From positions 62,001 through 126,000 of the forward strand of contig NZ_WAAQ01000001.1 of assembly GCF_008868125.1 (NCBI RefSeq): 64,000 bases of DNA, in the 5' to 3' direction. Made by a program: the position numbers and the translations under genes. This document shows positions 1-8,403 of this stretch, piece after piece. Each line of letters starts with the position of its first letter. Position 1 is the first letter of the stretch. A model generated the notes under the pieces. The model was not told the DNA's origin. It did not search any database and saw only the letters and a program-made list of their open reading frames with translations. Source of the stretch: Microbacterium maritypicum (GTDB taxonomy: Bacteria > Actinomycetota > Actinomycetes > Actinomycetales > Microbacteriaceae).

Positions 1-142
1 GGACGCAGCCGCATGAAACGCAGACGAGAGGGCATCGTTGGCCCTTTCTCGACGTTGCCGGATAGAGCCTAACGGGCCGCGACCGCCGCACGGATCGTGA
101 CGGGAGAAGACGTACGCGCACCGGATGCCGTGGCCGACTCGG
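1..142. other. Intergenic start of window, no gene supported
   Basis: No reading frame here looks like a real gene. An imperfect hairpin lies at about 25-57 (CGAGAGGGC facing GCCCTTTCTCG) and could terminate a gene beyond the left edge. The right part leads into the promoter of the sulfurtransferase gene. Confidence 0.4.
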
Positions 143-148
143 TAGCCT
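143..148 (+). promoter_or_regulatory. -10 hexamer TAGCCT, leaderless sulfurtransferase start
   Basis: TAGCCT is followed by six bases and then the ATG at 155. That puts the expected transcription start at or next to the start codon. No Shine-Dalgarno sequence is present between them. Confidence 0.55.
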
Positions 149-154
149 CGCAGC

Positions 155-994
155 ATGAGCGACTTCGTGAGTGCCGTCGAGCTGAACGACCTTCTGACCC
201 GGGGAGAGCCGGTGCGCGTGATCGATGTGCGCTGGCGGCTCGACCGTCCCGAGGCGGGGCATGGCGACTACCTCACCGGACACATCCCCGGTGCCGTGTT
301 CGTCGGGCTCGACACCGAGCTGTCCACCCACGGCGAGCCCTCGGAGGGACGGCACCCGCTGCCGTCGACGGCCGCCCTCCAGGAGGCGGCCCGTCGATGG
401 GGCGTGCGAGCCGGTGAAACCGTCGTCGCCTACGACGACTTCAAGAGCATCTCGGCTGCCCGCGCGTGGTGGCTGCTGCGTCAGGGCGGCATCGACGTGC
501 GCGTGCTCGACGGCGGTATCCAGGGCTGGAAGGCCACGGGGTTCGACGTCGCGACCGACGATGTGCGCCCGGAGCCGGGCGACGTCGTGCTCCGCCCGAT
601 CGGCGGCGATGCGATCTCGATCGACGAGGCTGCCGCCTTCCCGGCATCCGGCGTGCTGATCGACGCCCGTGCTGCCGATCGGTATCGCGGTGACTCCGAG
701 CCCTACGACCCGGTCGGCGGGCACATCCCCGGCGCGCGCAACCTTCCCGAACCCGTGCACTTCGACGCGCAGGGGCGCATCCTCGATCGAGAGACGATCC
801 TGGCGAGCTTCGCCGAGGTCGGCGTGACCCCGGGGACGACGGTCGCGGCGTACTGCGGTTCCGGTGTGACGGCCGCCCACACGGCGCTGGTCCTGCACGA
901 GGTCGGCATCGACGCGAAGGTCTTCCCCGGATCGTGGAGTCAGTGGTCCAACACCCCTGGCCGTCCGGTCGCGACGGGCGATCAGCCCGGCTGA
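155..994 (+). CDS. Two-domain sulfurtransferase (rhodanese / 3-mercaptopyruvate type)
   Basis: Predicted to move a sulfane sulfur from thiosulfate or 3-mercaptopyruvate to a thiol acceptor in the cytoplasm. The 279-residue protein has two rhodanese domains. The N-terminal one is the inactive structural copy (DVRW near residue 24, HIPGAVF near 47). The C-terminal one carries HIPGAR and the active-site loop CGSGVTA, with the catalytic Cys at residue 234. A CGSGVT-type loop is shared by thiosulfate and mercaptopyruvate sulfurtransferases, so the substrate is not settled. The ATG lies six bases after a TAGCCT hexamer. The gene stands alone, and its end overlaps the end of the convergent HTH gene by a few bases. 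Confidence 0.9.
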   Translation: MSDFVSAVELNDLLTRGEPVRVIDVRWRLDRPEAGHGDYLTGHIPGAVFVGLDTELSTHGEPSEGRHPLPSTAALQEAARRWGVRAGETVVAYDDFKSISAARAWWLLRQGGIDVRVLDGGIQGWKATGFDVATDDVRPEPGDVVLRPIGGDAISIDEAAAFPASGVLIDARAADRYRGDSEPYDPVGGHIPGARNLPEPVHFDAQGRILDRETILASFAEVGVTPGTTVAAYCGSGVTAAHTALVLHEVGIDAKVFPGSWSQWSNTPGRPVATGDQPG

Positions 995-1905
995 TCCTCG
1001 CGGGGACCGTATCCCCAGTGCAGGCTGAGGGTGCCGGGGCCGAACGCCCTGCGCACCAGATGCACCGACGTTCCGCGCGGCGGCGGCAGCGGCGTCACCG
1101 TCACGCCGTCCGGCGTCTCGACGTGCTCCTCGCACCAGTCCGGGATGGCATCGGGGTGAAAGCGCGTCCACACCAGCAGCTCTCTGGCCTTCTGAGCCAC
1201 GGCGTGACCGGTGTCGTGCGTCTGCGGATAGTCGGGCGGATACTCGACCGACCATTCGACCATCGCGGTCTCCGGCGCCGTCAGAGGCACGTCGAGCTCG
1301 AACAGCACCCCGTGCACCTCACCGTCCGGGTGGGAGTATCGAGCGGCGATCCTGCCGCCGGACACGGCCGCCAGCTCCGGTGCGGGGGTGCGCACCCCGG
1401 GGTTGATCTCCAGGAAGGGGATCGCCGTGATGGTGCCCACCGTGGACTGCACGATGCTGCGCGTGATGCTGGAGGCGATGTTGCCGTCGGCGCCCACATC
1501 GGTCACCGAATGGGTCGTGAGCTCGCGCGAGGTGTCGGGATACGAGGCGCCGAGCGCGCGGAAGGCCTCGATCACGGCCAGCTCGAGCTCTTCCTCCTCG
1601 ATCGGGAACTGGTTAGGGCCGAGCGGCCCCGTGCGGTTCGTCGAGCGGAGCAGTCTGCTCAGGGCGCCGACGTCGAGCCCGAGGAGCTCCTCGATGTCGG
1701 AGAGCGCGGCCAGCGACTGCACGCCCTCCGGCCGTCGCGCGCCCGATCGCCAATAGCTCAGCGTCGCCATGGACACGCGATTCCCGCGGGCCTTGAGCTG
1801 CCGCTGCAGCCACGACAGCGTCACCGGCTTGGCGTTTATCGCGTCGCGCAGGGCGTTCGCGAAGTCATCGGATTCGGCTCTGCGCGCGTCATCTTCGATA
1901 TTCAT
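982..1905 (-). CDS. XRE-like helix-turn-helix regulator, function unknown
   Basis: A 307-residue cytoplasmic protein. Residues about 25-75 form a helix-turn-helix of lambda-repressor type (LSWLQRQLKARG, then SMATLSYWRSGARRPEG). The rest has no domain I recognise; it may be a ligand or partner-binding part. I chose the ATG at 1905 because GGAGGGGAT stands just upstream of it. An upstream ATG at 1962 would add 19 residues without a ribosome binding site. A TATGCT hexamer at 1953-1948 is a plausible -10. The target genes are unknown. It diverges from the DUF308-like gene at 2211. Confidence 0.7.
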   Translation of the reverse strand: MNIEDDARRAESDDFANALRDAINAKPVTLSWLQRQLKARGNRVSMATLSYWRSGARRPEGVQSLAALSDIEELLGLDVGALSRLLRSTNRTGPLGPNQFPIEEEELELAVIEAFRALGASYPDTSRELTTHSVTDVGADGNIASSITRSIVQSTVGTITAIPFLEINPGVRTPAPELAAVSGGRIAARYSHPDGEVHGVLFELDVPLTAPETAMVEWSVEYPPDYPQTHDTGHAVAQKARELLVWTRFHPDAIPDWCEEHVETPDGVTVTPLPPPRGTSVHLVRRAFGPGTLSLHWGYGPREDQPG

Positions 1906-2080
1906 CACAGATCCCCTCCGGTATGTGAAGATCAGCGCCTTAGAGTGAGCATACGACCGCACGCGCGTACCTCAGGGGACCGGGTGGGCATGTGGGGTCA
2001 CTTGGCCGTCTTCGCAGGCAGGGTGCCCAGTCCTGCGATCACCGGCCTGACGCAGTGATGCCCCCCTTGCTGCGTATGTC

Positions 2081-2123
2081 GTGAAGCCCGGCAATCGATC
2101 TGGGGAGATCAGCCGGGCTTCAC
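2081..2123. repeat. Perfect 12-bp inverted repeat between divergent genes
   Basis: GTGAAGCCCGGC (2081-2092) pairs exactly with GCCGGGCTTCAC (2112-2123) across a 19-base spacer. It lies upstream of both neighbours, so it does not end either gene. It has no T-tract. It may be a protein-binding site or a remnant of lost sequence. Confidence 0.5.
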
Positions 2124-2172
2124 GAATCCTCCCTCCGCGCGGCTCCCGGCGTTGCGTCTGCGCAGCCCCGCG

Positions 2173-2178
2173 TAGACT
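2173..2178 (+). promoter_or_regulatory. -10 hexamer TAGACT for 2211 gene
   Basis: TAGACT is followed about 32 bases later by the ATG at 2211, with GGAGG (about 2195-2199) inside the short leader. This is a normal led transcript, unlike many neighbours. Confidence 0.45.
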
Positions 2179-2210
2179 GGGAGCAATACCCCGGAGGACT
2201 CTGGACCGTC

Positions 2211-2861
2211 ATGTCTGCCCCTGCTCGCGCATTCACCATGCGCCACGTGCAATTGCTGCGCGCTCTGTTCGCCGCAGTCGCTGCGCTGATGATCACGTTC
2301 TCGTCCGATCACTCGGCACCCGTCGGTCTGTCCGTCTTCAGCGGCTTCGTCCTCATCACCGCCCTCGTGCAGGTGCTCGCGGCCTGGCTGGTCGTTCCCG
2401 CAGGGGCGCGCTGGTCGTACGTGCTGCTCGCAGCGGTCGGCATCGTCGCCGGCATGGTGAGCGGCATCCCGGCCTGGCGCTCCGATGATCTGTTCTTCGT
2501 CGTCGTGTCGTCCTGGGCGATCGTCAGCGGCGGCATCGAGCTGCTCGCTGGGATCCGGGCTCGTCGCACCGGCGGCATGCTGTCCCGCGACGCGATCTCC
2601 GTGGGGGCGCTGGGTGTTCTGCTCGGTGTCGTCCTGCTGCTGATCCCGGCCGGTTTCCTGCAGGAGTACACGATCGACAAGGCCGGCACATTCGTGCTCT
2701 CCGGCATCATCCTCGGTGTCGGCATGTTCGGCGGCTATGCGGCGATCGTCGCCGTCTTCCTCGGCATCGCCGGCCTCACGCCGAAGCAGATCGACGCCGC
2801 GACCGCGGCATCCGATTCGAACGACAGCGCCGCTCCCGCGGAGCACGGAGGAGAGCGATGA
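2211..2861 (+). CDS. DUF308/HdeD-like multi-pass membrane protein
   Basis: A 216-residue integral membrane protein with about six hydrophobic segments in tight hairpins, the layout of the DUF308/HdeD family. A short charged, Ala/Asp-rich tail ends it. Database relatives in Microbacteriaceae are sometimes labelled acyl-CoA synthetase; nothing in this sequence supports that enzyme. The stop overlaps the next start (ATGA), so the two are translationally coupled. The cellular role is unknown. Confidence 0.65.
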   Translation: MSAPARAFTMRHVQLLRALFAAVAALMITFSSDHSAPVGLSVFSGFVLITALVQVLAAWLVVPAGARWSYVLLAAVGIVAGMVSGIPAWRSDDLFFVVVSSWAIVSGGIELLAGIRARRTGGMLSRDAISVGALGVLLGVVLLLIPAGFLQEYTIDKAGTFVLSGIILGVGMFGGYAAIVAVFLGIAGLTPKQIDAATAASDSNDSAAPAEHGGER

Positions 2862-3214
2862 GCGACGAGAAGCCCACCCGCCGGGACATTCTGCGGCCCC
2901 TGCACCTGCTCCTCATCGCGGCCGGCTGCGGCGTCTTCGCCATGGTCGTCACGCTGGTCTCCACCGGTGCCTTCACCTCTCGGGTGAACGCGTCGATCGC
3001 GAACGGCACGTACGACGGGCTGACCCCGTTGGCGCTGGGCCTCGTCGTCGGCGGTGGGGCCTTCATCGTGACGCTGCTGATCCTCGCGATGCTGATCCTC
3101 GCCGTCGATCCGGCCGACGTCACCAAGACGATCGATCGTCCGGTGCTGTACGACGAGGAGCCCGAGGGAGACGACCCCGACTCCGAGGCGACCGGCCGCC
3201 GCGCCTCCTCCTGA
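2858..3214 (+). CDS. Small two-TM membrane protein
   Basis: 118 residues with two hydrophobic helices (about 14-36 and 55-82), a short basic N-terminus and an acidic C-terminal tail. Its start overlaps the previous stop by four bases, so it is co-translated with the DUF308-like protein and may work with it. No catalytic motif is visible and no function can be assigned. Confidence 0.65.
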   Translation: MSDEKPTRRDILRPLHLLLIAAGCGVFAMVVTLVSTGAFTSRVNASIANGTYDGLTPLALGLVVGGGAFIVTLLILAMLILAVDPADVTKTIDRPVLYDEEPEGDDPDSEATGRRASS

Positions 3215-3272
3215 TCCGCGCGCATCGCGCACCGGTCGGAATATCGGTGCGACCGATCGGCTTGTCCCTGTA

Positions 3273-4706
3273 GTGACTGCCTCCGTCGACCGCGCCTCCA
3301 TCGGACTCCGGTCGGAGCGAGGCCCCATCCTCGGCGCGCTCATGCTCGCCACCGGCCTCATCGCGATCGATGCCACGATCCTCGCGACCGCGGTGCCCAG
3401 CATCGTCCGCGATCTCGGCAGCTACCAGCAGTTCCCGTGGCTGTTCTCGGTGTATCTGCTCGCGCAGGCCGTGAGCGTGCCCATCTACTCCCGATTCGCC
3501 GACACCGTGGGCCGCAAGCCGATCATCCTCCTCGGCATCGTGCTGTTCCTGCTCGGTTCCCTCCTGTGCGGATTCGCCTGGAGCATGCCGGCGCTGATCG
3601 TGTTCCGCATCATCCAGGGCATCGGCGCCGGTGCCGTCGCCCCCATGGCGATGACCATCGTCGGCGACATCTACACGGTCGCCGAGCGCGCCAAGGTACA
3701 GGGGTACGTCGCGAGCGTGTGGGCCATCTCTTCGGTCGTCGGTCCGGCACTCGGCGGAATCTTCGCCCAGCTCGACGCCTGGCGGTGGATCTTCTGGATC
3801 AACATCCCGCTCTGCCTGATCGCCGGGTGGATGCTGCTGCGCAACTACAAGGAGCAGAAGCAGACCCAGCGCCACAGCATCGACTACGCGGGCGCGGTGC
3901 TGCTCACGATCGGGTTGACCGCGGTCATCCTCGGCATGCTGGAGGGCGGCAACGCGTGGGCATGGCTGTCCGTGCAGAGCGCGCTCTGCTTCGGGATCGG
4001 GGTGATCGCCCTCGTGGCCTTCGGCATCGTCGAGCGCCGCGTCGCCGAGCCGATCGTCGACCTGCGTCTCGCGGCTCGTCGGCTCATCCTCACCACCACG
4101 CTCGTGTCGCTCGGCATCGGCGCGCTGATGCTCGGTGTCACCAGCTTCGCTCCGGCCTACCTCGAGGGATCCACCGGCATCGCCCCGCTGCTCTCCGGCC
4201 TCGCGGTCGCGGCGCTGACCCTCGGCTGGCCGCTCGCCGCGGCGAACGCAGGACGCCTGTATCTGCGGATCGGCTTCCGCCGCACCACGCTGATCGGCAT
4301 GAGCATCACGACGGTTGCCGCCATCGCGCTGGCCGCCGTCGCCTCGTGGCCGAACCCGTTCGTGATCGCCGGCATCGCCTTCGTGCTCGGTTTCGGACTC
4401 GGGTGGAGCGCGGCGCCGACCCTGATCGCCGCGCAGGCCTCGGTCGGCTGGGGCGAGCGCGGGGCGGTGACGGGCATGAACGCGTTCGCACGGTCGGCCG
4501 GAAGCGCCGTGGGCGTCGCGGTGTTCGGCGCCATCTCCAACGCGGTCATCGCGCAGGGAGCGGGTCCTGACGACCCCGGCACGATCATCCATGCGTCGGT
4601 CTGGGTGTTCGTCGCGGTCGCCGTGACCGCCGTGCTCACCCTGATCGCCGCCGCGTTCATGCCGAAGGACAGGGTCGAAGAGCACTCCGGAGAGCCGGCT
4701 CCCTAG
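3273..4706 (+). CDS. MFS multidrug exporter, DHA2-like
   Basis: A 477-residue major facilitator with about 14 membrane helices, the DHA2 (EmrB/QacA) topology. The loop 2-3 signature ends in DTVGRKP at residues 77-83. The antiporter motif C appears as VVGPALGG at about 155-162. Such proteins expel hydrophobic or cationic compounds in exchange for protons; the substrate cannot be read from sequence. The GTG at 3273 fits the first helix, but the ribosome binding site is weak, so the exact start is uncertain. It converges on purB. Confidence 0.85.
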   Translation: MTASVDRASIGLRSERGPILGALMLATGLIAIDATILATAVPSIVRDLGSYQQFPWLFSVYLLAQAVSVPIYSRFADTVGRKPIILLGIVLFLLGSLLCGFAWSMPALIVFRIIQGIGAGAVAPMAMTIVGDIYTVAERAKVQGYVASVWAISSVVGPALGGIFAQLDAWRWIFWINIPLCLIAGWMLLRNYKEQKQTQRHSIDYAGAVLLTIGLTAVILGMLEGGNAWAWLSVQSALCFGIGVIALVAFGIVERRVAEPIVDLRLAARRLILTTTLVSLGIGALMLGVTSFAPAYLEGSTGIAPLLSGLAVAALTLGWPLAAANAGRLYLRIGFRRTTLIGMSITTVAAIALAAVASWPNPFVIAGIAFVLGFGLGWSAAPTLIAAQASVGWGERGAVTGMNAFARSAGSAVGVAVFGAISNAVIAQGAGPDDPGTIIHASVWVFVAVAVTAVLTLIAAAFMPKDRVEEHSGEPAP

Positions 4707-4751
4707 TCACGGGGCCGTGCGCTCGGAGTACCCGTCGAGCGCGAACCGCGC

Positions 4752-6134
4752 TCAGCGGGCGAGGCGCTCCGCGATGCCCGTGTACGTCGCCGGGGTCAGC
4801 GCGAGCAGGCGCTGCTTGGCGGCGTCGCCGATCTCGAGACCCTGCACGAACTCGGCGAGGTCTGCGGCCCCCACCCGGTGTCCGCGCGTCAGCTCCTTGA
4901 GCAGCGCATAGGGGTCGGTGATCGTGGAGCGTCCGGCGACGACCTCGGCGCGGATGACGGTCTGGATGGCCTCGGCCAGAACTTCCCAGTTCACGTCGAG
5001 GTCGGCCAGCAGCACGTCACGCGAGAGCGAGATCGCGTTCAGGCCTCGGCGCAGGTTGTCCAGGGCGAGCAGCGAGTGCCCGAATGCCACGCCGATGTTG
5101 CGCTGCGTGGTGGAGTCGGTGAGGTCGCGCTGCAGGCGGCTGGTGACCAGCGTCTGGCCGAGCGAGGCGAGCAGGGCACCCGAGATCTCGAGGTTGGCCT
5201 CGGCGTTCTCGAAGCGGATCGGGTTGATCTTGTGCGGCATCGTCGACGAACCGGTGGCACCGGCGACCGGGATCTGCGCGAAGTAGCCGAGCGAGATGTA
5301 GGTCCAGATGTCGGTCGCGAGGTTGTGCAGGATGCCGCCGGCGTGACGCACGCGGTCGTAGAGCTCGACCTGCCAGTCGTGCGACTCGATCTGGGTGGTG
5401 AGGATGTTGAACCCCAGGCCCATGCCCTCGATGTACTCGCGGGCGATGGTCGGCCAGTCGGCGTCGGGGTCGGCCGCGAGGTGCGCGGACCAGGTGCCGG
5501 TGGCGCCGGAGAACTTGGCCAGGTAGTCGGATGCCGCGATCTGGCCGCGTACGCGCTCGAGACGCCACGCGAACACCGCGAGCTCCTTGCCCATGGTCGA
5601 CGGCGTCGCGGGCTGACCGTGCGTGCGGGAGAGCATCGCGGCGTCGGCGTGCTCGACGGCGAGCTCGCGCAGCTTCGCGATCACGGTGTCGAGCGCCGGG
5701 AGCCAGACCTCTTCGACGGCGCGCTTCACGGTGAGGGCGTACGAAGCGGAGTTGATGTCCTCGCTCGTGGCGGCGAAGTGCGTGAGCTCGGCGATGCCGT
5801 CGAGTCCGAGCGTCGAGAGCCGGTCGCGCACGAGGTACTCGATCGCCTTCACATCGTGCTGGGTGACCGCTTCCTTCTCGGCCAGCCAGTCGATCTCGGC
5901 CTGCCCGAAGTCGCGGTAGAGGGCGCGCAGGCGCTCCTTGTCGGCGTCGGAGAGCGGAGTCGTCTCGAACAGCGAGCGGTCGGTGAGTGCGATCAGCCAC
6001 TCGACCTCGACCTCGACGCGCGCCCGGTTCAGGCCCGCCTCGGACAGGAAGTCGGCGAGACCGGTGACGGCGCCGCGGTAGCGACCGTCGAGCGGGCTCA
6101 GGGGCTGGGGCGGGAGCGAAGGCTGGAAAGTCAG
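4752..6134 (-). CDS. purB: Adenylosuccinate lyase with a CTG start codon
   Basis: Splits adenylosuccinate to AMP and fumarate, and SAICAR to AICAR and fumarate, in purine synthesis. The fumarase/aspartase signature SSTMPHKINP lies at about residues 296-305, and THGQPATPS near 172-180 holds the catalytic His region. The conserved N-terminal LSPLDGRYR lies upstream of any ATG or GTG. The only start that includes it and has a ribosome binding site is the CTG at 6134, six bases after a perfect AGGAGG. That gives 460 residues, normal for the family. The first standard codon (GTG at 5852) would delete 94 residues. It follows the phosphatase gene by 23 bases and is probably co-transcribed. Confidence 0.92.
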   Translation of the reverse strand: MTFQPSLPPQPLSPLDGRYRGAVTGLADFLSEAGLNRARVEVEVEWLIALTDRSLFETTPLSDADKERLRALYRDFGQAEIDWLAEKEAVTQHDVKAIEYLVRDRLSTLGLDGIAELTHFAATSEDINSASYALTVKRAVEEVWLPALDTVIAKLRELAVEHADAAMLSRTHGQPATPSTMGKELAVFAWRLERVRGQIAASDYLAKFSGATGTWSAHLAADPDADWPTIAREYIEGMGLGFNILTTQIESHDWQVELYDRVRHAGGILHNLATDIWTYISLGYFAQIPVAGATGSSTMPHKINPIRFENAEANLEISGALLASLGQTLVTSRLQRDLTDSTTQRNIGVAFGHSLLALDNLRRGLNAISLSRDVLLADLDVNWEVLAEAIQTVIRAEVVAGRSTITDPYALLKELTRGHRVGAADLAEFVQGLEIGDAAKQRLLALTPATYTGIAERLAR

Positions 6135-6140
6135 GGGAGT

Positions 6141-6146
6141 CCTCCT
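6141..6146 (-). promoter_or_regulatory. Ribosome binding site AGGAGG deciding the purB CTG start
   Basis: On the minus strand a perfect AGGAGG (6146-6141) is followed by six bases and CTG (6134-6132). No ATG, GTG or TTG in frame stands at a usable distance. Confidence 0.7.
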
Positions 6147-6157
6147 GATCGGGCCCC

Positions 6158-6670
6158 TCAGAGGCGGGGCGTGCGGGGGAGACGCAGAGCGGGTTCGAGC
6201 TGACGGAACAGGCCCCGAGTCGCCGCCTCAATCATACCGAGCACGGAATCGAACATTTCCGCTCCCGCGTAGTACGGATCGGGCACATCGTGGCTCGAGG
6301 CGTTCGGATCGAAGGCCAGCAGCAGGGTGACCTTGCCCTCCTCATCCTCGTCGTGCGCCCACTCCCTCAGGATGCGCTCATGGGTGCGGTCGAGCGCGAC
6401 GACGAGATCGTTGTCGGCGAACGCCGCAGCGGTGAACTGGCGGGCGCGGTGCTGCGAGCCGTCGTAGCCGCGTCGGGCCAGCGAATCGATCGTGCGGTGG
6501 TCGGCCCGCTCGCCGAGATGCCAGTCGCCGGTTCCCGCACTGCGCGAGACGATGCGCGGGCCGAGTCCCTGCCGTTCGGCGAGGTCGCGGAAGACGACCT
6601 CGGCCATGGGAGAGCGGCAGATGTTCCCCGTGCAGACGAAGATCACGCGGAATGGATCCGGGGATGTCAC
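6158..6670 (-). CDS. Low-molecular-weight protein tyrosine phosphatase
   Basis: A 170-residue cytoplasmic phosphatase or arsenate-reductase-fold protein. The P-loop CTGNICRS (C-x5-R-S) sits at about residues 12-19, and the general-acid loop is DPYY near 131. These support phosphotyrosine hydrolysis rather than arsenate reduction. The GTG at 6670 is chosen because it places the core of the domain at the N-terminus as usual; the ribosome binding site is poor. The same open frame runs on upstream for more than 1.5 kb, but that extension lies opposite real genes. It lies just ahead of purB on the same strand. Confidence 0.85.
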   Translation of the reverse strand: MTSPDPFRVIFVCTGNICRSPMAEVVFRDLAERQGLGPRIVSRSAGTGDWHLGERADHRTIDSLARRGYDGSQHRARQFTAAAFADNDLVVALDRTHERILREWAHDEDEEGKVTLLLAFDPNASSHDVPDPYYAGAEMFDSVLGMIEAATRGLFRQLEPALRLPRTPRL

Positions 6671-6815
6671 AGATACATTCTGCCCGCCCTCGGGCGTCCT
6701 GCACAGCGCGAGCCGTCTCCCGCGACCTTCTGCACATCCCGAGCGGGCGTTGCTCTCTCCACCGGTCGTGCGGATCGGGTGGGGCGGGTGGCCCGTGATC
6801 GCGGATGCTGAGGCC

Positions 6816-7079
6816 ATGTACTCGTTCGCGCACGACCTGTCCGGCGGCTCCTCCACGGCGTGGGGGCAGGTCCTGGCGTGTCGGGAGATCGGCGAGGCCC
6901 TCTCGACGCTCGAGGAGGCAGGCGTGACGCTGGTCTCGCTCATCGATGCGTCCGACTGGCGATCCGCGGGTCTCCGTGCGCTGAACGAGCTGCTCGCGCG
7001 AGTGCGTGATGACACCGCCGTCGAGATCGGGAACCTCGAGGTGAGGCGGTGGGAGCTGGGTGAAGGGAGCGCCGGATGA
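6816..7079 (+). CDS. Small helical protein paired with the next hydrolase
   Basis: An 87-residue soluble protein, mostly helical, with a Trp at residue 16 and a central SDWRS segment. Its stop overlaps the ATG of the hydrolase (ATGA), so the two are coupled. Size, helical pattern and pairing with a protein that has a long helical N-terminus recall WXG100/ESX-type partners, but no WxG motif is present. The ATG at 6816 has GAGG just upstream; a GTG at 6795 is the alternative. Function unknown. Confidence 0.6.
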   Translation: MYSFAHDLSGGSSTAWGQVLACREIGEALSTLEEAGVTLVSLIDASDWRSAGLRALNELLARVRDDTAVEIGNLEVRRWELGEGSAG

Positions 7080-8392
7080 GGCGGATCACGAGTGCGGAGG
7101 CGTCGACGAACGCCGGGGAGCTGGAGATCGATCACGGCGGGGCGATCGCCGTCGACACCGAGCAGCTGCGCGAGGTCGGCGCGCGCCTGCGCACGGTGGC
7201 ATCGAGGTTCGCCGAGGCACGCGAGGCGGTCGGTCGCGCGCAGGCGCTCCTCTCCTCCTCCGCACAGGCGGATCCGCACGTCGACCTCGGTGCTCTCCGA
7301 CGCAGCGGCGACCAGGTGGGCAAGCTGGGTGCCGAGATCGAGAACGCCGGCACCGGAACGCTGCTGATGGCCGATGCGTTCGAGGTTGTCGAGCTGCGAG
7401 CACAGGCGGAGGCCCTCGCTCTCACCGACGCCGCGGCGGCGAACGAAGCGCAGGCGCGCGCCGACGAGCTGGTCGAGGCAGACGCACGGCTGGGGACCAT
7501 GGCGGACTGGCTGGTGGCGGGCTGGAAGCGGCAGCGCTTCGACGGGCTCGGCGACCAGTACGACCCGGACGGCCCGCTCCCGTCGGTGTTCGTGGCCGGC
7601 GCCCTGGTGGGCGTCGCTTCGGGGCTCGGCAAGGTCCGACCGGGCATGGTGCTGTCGGGGGTGACGGATCCCGTGCGGGTGACGCCGGTCAAGACCACGA
7701 CTCCGAACGCGCCGACAGGCCTCGCGGCGGCCTTCCGGCGGGTACCAGGAGCGACCGCGCAGGTCGCGGTCGAGAAGTACACGATGGTCGGGGGCGCGAC
7801 CCGGTACGTGGCCTACATCGCCGGGACTCGGAATTCGCTGCCGTGGCAGGCGGGGGAGTCGGAGCCGTGGGACATGAAGTCGAACGTCGAGCTCTATCAG
7901 GGCGGCCCGTCGGCGTCGTATCAGGCCACCCTCGATGCCCTCACGGCGGCCGGTGTGGAGCCGGGCGACCGGGTCGACGTGGTCGCGCACTCGCAGGGCG
8001 GGATGATCGCCGCCCGCCTGGCGATGGAGAGCGAGTTCGAGGTGTCGGTCATGATGACGGCGGGCAGTCCCACCGAGCCGAGTCTGACCGACGACCAGAC
8101 TCTGCTCCAGCTTCGTCATACCGACGACGTCGTGTCCGCGCTCGCCGCGGGCGGGTCGGCGGAGGGGACGGGATCTCCCGACAGTTTCACCGCGTCGCGC
8201 GTCGGCGATCCGCACGGCGGAATCCAGGATCTGAAGCTGCAGACCCACGGCCTGGAGACCTACGTCGCGACGGCGGAGATGGTCGACGCGTCAGACGACC
8301 CGCGGGCCGAGGCCGTCGACGAGTACTGGGAAGAGCTCGGTGAAGCCGTGGAGGTCGAGCGTATCGAGTTCCACGCCGAGCGGGCGGGGTGA
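7076..8392 (+). CDS. Alpha/beta hydrolase with helical N-terminal domain
   Basis: 438 residues in two parts. Residues 25-150 are Ala/Glu/Arg-rich and helical, like an ESX substrate or coiled-coil domain. Residues about 225-420 form an alpha/beta hydrolase with the nucleophile elbow AHSQGG (Ser 306). A likely acid lies in HTDDVV and a His in DPHGG. It may be an esterase or lipase. There is no signal peptide, so export, if any, would need another route such as a type VII-like system. It is coupled to the small protein before it and converges on the holin-like gene. Confidence 0.75.
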   Translation: MRRITSAEASTNAGELEIDHGGAIAVDTEQLREVGARLRTVASRFAEAREAVGRAQALLSSSAQADPHVDLGALRRSGDQVGKLGAEIENAGTGTLLMADAFEVVELRAQAEALALTDAAAANEAQARADELVEADARLGTMADWLVAGWKRQRFDGLGDQYDPDGPLPSVFVAGALVGVASGLGKVRPGMVLSGVTDPVRVTPVKTTTPNAPTGLAAAFRRVPGATAQVAVEKYTMVGGATRYVAYIAGTRNSLPWQAGESEPWDMKSNVELYQGGPSASYQATLDALTAAGVEPGDRVDVVAHSQGGMIAARLAMESEFEVSVMMTAGSPTEPSLTDDQTLLQLRHTDDVVSALAAGGSAEGTGSPDSFTASRVGDPHGGIQDLKLQTHGLETYVATAEMVDASDDPRAEAVDEYWEELGEAVEVERIEFHAERAG

Positions 8393-8403
8393 ACCCGACC
8401 GAC

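Larger units (their letters stand above)
1906..2210. other. Divergent promoter region with a 12-bp inverted repeat
   Basis: This stretch holds no gene. It contains the leader and -10 (1953-1948) of the leftward HTH gene, a 12-bp perfect inverted repeat at 2081-2123, and the TAGACT -10 (2173-2178) of the rightward membrane-protein gene. The segment 1965-2080 shows nothing I can name. Confidence 0.5.

Noticed and set aside
6671-8248. Long open frame upstream of the phosphatase on the minus strand
   Set aside because: It lies opposite the hydrolase genes, is rich in Arg/Gly/Pro with no domain, and reflects high-GC third-position bias. Only its last 170 codons are the phosphatase.
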